7,800 nt of DNA, from NCBI RefSeq assembly GCF_910578695.1, contig NZ_CAJTQJ010000063.1, positions 1 through 7,800 on the forward strand. Direction: 5' to 3'. Origin of the DNA: an uncultured Brachyspira sp. GTDB lineage: Bacteria > Spirochaetota > Brachyspiria > Brachyspirales > Brachyspiraceae. The notes under the pieces are model-generated. The model had not been told where the DNA came from and ran no database searches. It saw only the letters and a program-made list of their open reading frames with translations. The position numbers and the translations under genes were made by a program. Of the stretch, positions 6,557 to 7,800 are shown in pieces (position 1 is the stretch's first letter; the number at the start of each line of letters is the position of its first letter).

Positions 6557-7689
6557 TTATCTTCTCCAAAATTTTGAATATTCATAAACTCTCTTTCAAT
6601 AATTTCATCATAATTTATAATTTTTTTATTATCAGAAAAATATAAATATTTATCTATAAGTAAATTAATTTCATTCATATCAAATGCAGAAACTCTATGA
6701 ATCCAATCTATATCTTTAAACCATTTTACACCATATTCTATTTTAGAGTCTAATGAATCAAAAATTATGCAAGGCGTCTTTGTAATATATGAAAATATCA
6801 TTCCATGAAATCTGTCTGTTATACAAAGTTTATAAGATGATATTAAATCTAAAGTACAATTTATATGCCACTCTCTCTCATCTATATTTATATCATAATC
6901 TAAATATGTATCATATTTTAAATATCTTTCTTTTTTCTGCTCTATATTTTTAATTATAATATCGATAATATTGTCATCTAATATTTTTTCTTTATCCTTT
7001 CTTAAAATCAATATAATACCATCTCTTATTTTTGACGAAAATTGAAATTTATTAGTCATATATAATGCTATATCTGGAACAAGCAGTATATTATTTTTAT
7101 TAAAATTTTTTAAAGCAAAATTATAGCTATTTTCATCTCTAACCATAATGCTTAAATTTCTGCATGAACTATATATCTCTTTGGATAATTCTAATTCTTT
7201 TCTGCCATCGTCATCATCTGTAAAAGTTATTGATACTGGAAATATAATTATTTTGTTATTAGAATATTTCTTTAATATTTCTCTTCTCAAAGATTCTTCA
7301 TTCAAATAGAGATTTCCCATATTTCCGCCGCCCGGCAAAAATATAATATCATTATCATTTATAAATTTTTGTATTAAATTGCCAATATTTAATAAGTTAT
7401 TATAAGTGTATTCTAAAATAACAGAATCTGCAAAAAATTTCTTAATTAATATTTTAGAAGAATGTACTATAGCATGATCGCCGATATTTCTATGTTCTGG
7501 GGTTTGAAGGTAAAACACTTTTTTTCTATCTCTATACAAAATCATATCAGATAATATATTATAATACATACTATCTATTTTAGCATTATCTTCTATTTTA
7601 TTTAAAGTATATAATACATTTCTAACAGCATTTCTAAGTTTTTTAAATGGTATAAACCATGCTATATCATCTATTGTCTTAATATCCAT
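6553..7689 (-). CDS. Polysaccharide pyruvyl transferase family protein
   Basis: This 378-residue enzyme is predicted to add a pyruvyl ketal (or a related group) from phosphoenolpyruvate to a sugar of a surface polysaccharide. Family motifs in order are RNIGDHAI (67-74), FLPGGGNMG (117-125), MVRDENS (182-188), LLVPDIAL (202-209), ILRKD (228-232) and CITDRFHGMIFSYI (289-302). The last of these is the conserved donor-site signature. A short segment at residues 11-23 (WFIPFKKLRNAVR) precedes the catalytic domain and recurs in two neighbours. The ATG lies 5 nt after a clear GAGG site. The stop overlaps the next start by 4 nt, so it is the first gene of the operon within view. Only about 30 bp separate it from the terminator of the gene to the right, with no convincing promoter. 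Read-through past that terminator may feed the operon. Confidence 0.87.
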   Translation of the reverse strand: MDIKTIDDIAWFIPFKKLRNAVRNVLYTLNKIEDNAKIDSMYYNILSDMILYRDRKKVFYLQTPEHRNIGDHAIVHSSKILIKKFFADSVILEYTYNNLLNIGNLIQKFINDNDIIFLPGGGNMGNLYLNEESLRREILKKYSNNKIIIFPVSITFTDDDDGRKELELSKEIYSSCRNLSIMVRDENSYNFALKNFNKNNILLVPDIALYMTNKFQFSSKIRDGIILILRKDKEKILDDNIIDIIIKNIEQKKERYLKYDTYLDYDINIDEREWHINCTLDLISSYKLCITDRFHGMIFSYITKTPCIIFDSLDSKIEYGVKWFKDIDWIHRVSAFDMNEINLLIDKYLYFSDNKKIINYDEIIEREFMNIQNFGEDK

Positions 7690-7719
7690 ATATTCCTCAG
7701 AACTTATTAGAATTTAAAC

Positions 7720-7756
7720 AAAAAACCTATACTGCAATATAAAACTGCAGCATAGG
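7720..7756 (-). terminator. Intrinsic terminator of a gene lying off the right edge
   Basis: CCTATACTGCA (7726-7736) pairs with TGCAGCATAGG (7746-7756) with one G-U pair in the minus-strand transcript. The loop is 9 bases and is followed by TTTTTTG. It closely resembles the operon terminator at 3432-3473 and implies a minus-strand gene ending just outside the window. Because the next gene starts about 30 bp later, it may act as a partial terminator within a longer transcript. Confidence 0.75.
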
Positions 7757-7800
7757 TTGTAATTTATTATATTTTGTATTATTATAAAGATATATGTAAT
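7746..7800. repeat. 55-bp direct repeat, copy 2 (cut by the window end)
   Basis: This segment is identical to 3464-3518 over all 55 bases visible. In copy 1 the following 20 bp lead into the AGACC array and then the coding end of a radical SAM gene. The unseen continuation here probably holds the 3' end of a related gene. Confidence 0.92.

Overview
The window looks like chromosome of a very AT-rich host-associated bacterium, most likely an intestinal spirochaete of the genus Brachyspira. That assignment is an inference. It rests on the low G+C, the lysine/asparagine/isoleucine-rich proteins, a MltD-type lipoprotein with a loose spirochaete-like lipobox, an OppA-type peptide-binding protein remnant, and surface-glycan genes carrying simple repeats. 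Campylobacter-like organisms also use poly-G tracts and remain a weaker alternative.

Left part (1-2811). A (CAACA)11(TAACA)2 repeat opens the window. It is followed by a plus-strand family-10 (fucosyltransferase-like) glycosyltransferase gene (161-1249). This converges, with a 3-bp gap, on a minus-strand MltD-type lytic transglycosylase gene that has a recognisable promoter and probably a non-standard ATT start.

Middle (2812-3425). There is a 3'-terminal remnant of an oligopeptide-binding protein gene with its own terminator. Next to it is a short, G+C-richer, hairpin-forming stretch containing scraps of reading frame. Together they look like a rearrangement scar.

Right part (3426-7800). 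A compact minus-strand operon is read right to left: polysaccharide pyruvyl transferase (7689-6553), then a polysaccharide deacetylase-like/radical SAM fusion (6556-4741), then a second radical SAM protein (4751-3426). The genes overlap by 4 and 11 nt, and a strong intrinsic terminator closes the operon. The fusion gene is broken here by a run of nine G; eight or eleven would restore one 604/605-residue protein. The last gene carries five AGACC repeats near its 3' end, and repeat number decides which of three C-terminal tails is made. A terminator and a downstream 55-bp segment identical to those after the last gene recur at the right edge. The gene just outside the window therefore probably has the same 3' end.

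Taken together, the operon looks like a phase-variable surface-glycan modification locus. A pyruvyl transferase, a deacetylase and two radical SAM enzymes would act on one polysaccharide or its precursors, with two independent slippage switches. The glycosyltransferase, the pyruvyl transferase and the second radical SAM protein share a short W-(F/L)-I-P-x-(K/R)-K-x-R motif although their enzyme folds are unrelated.
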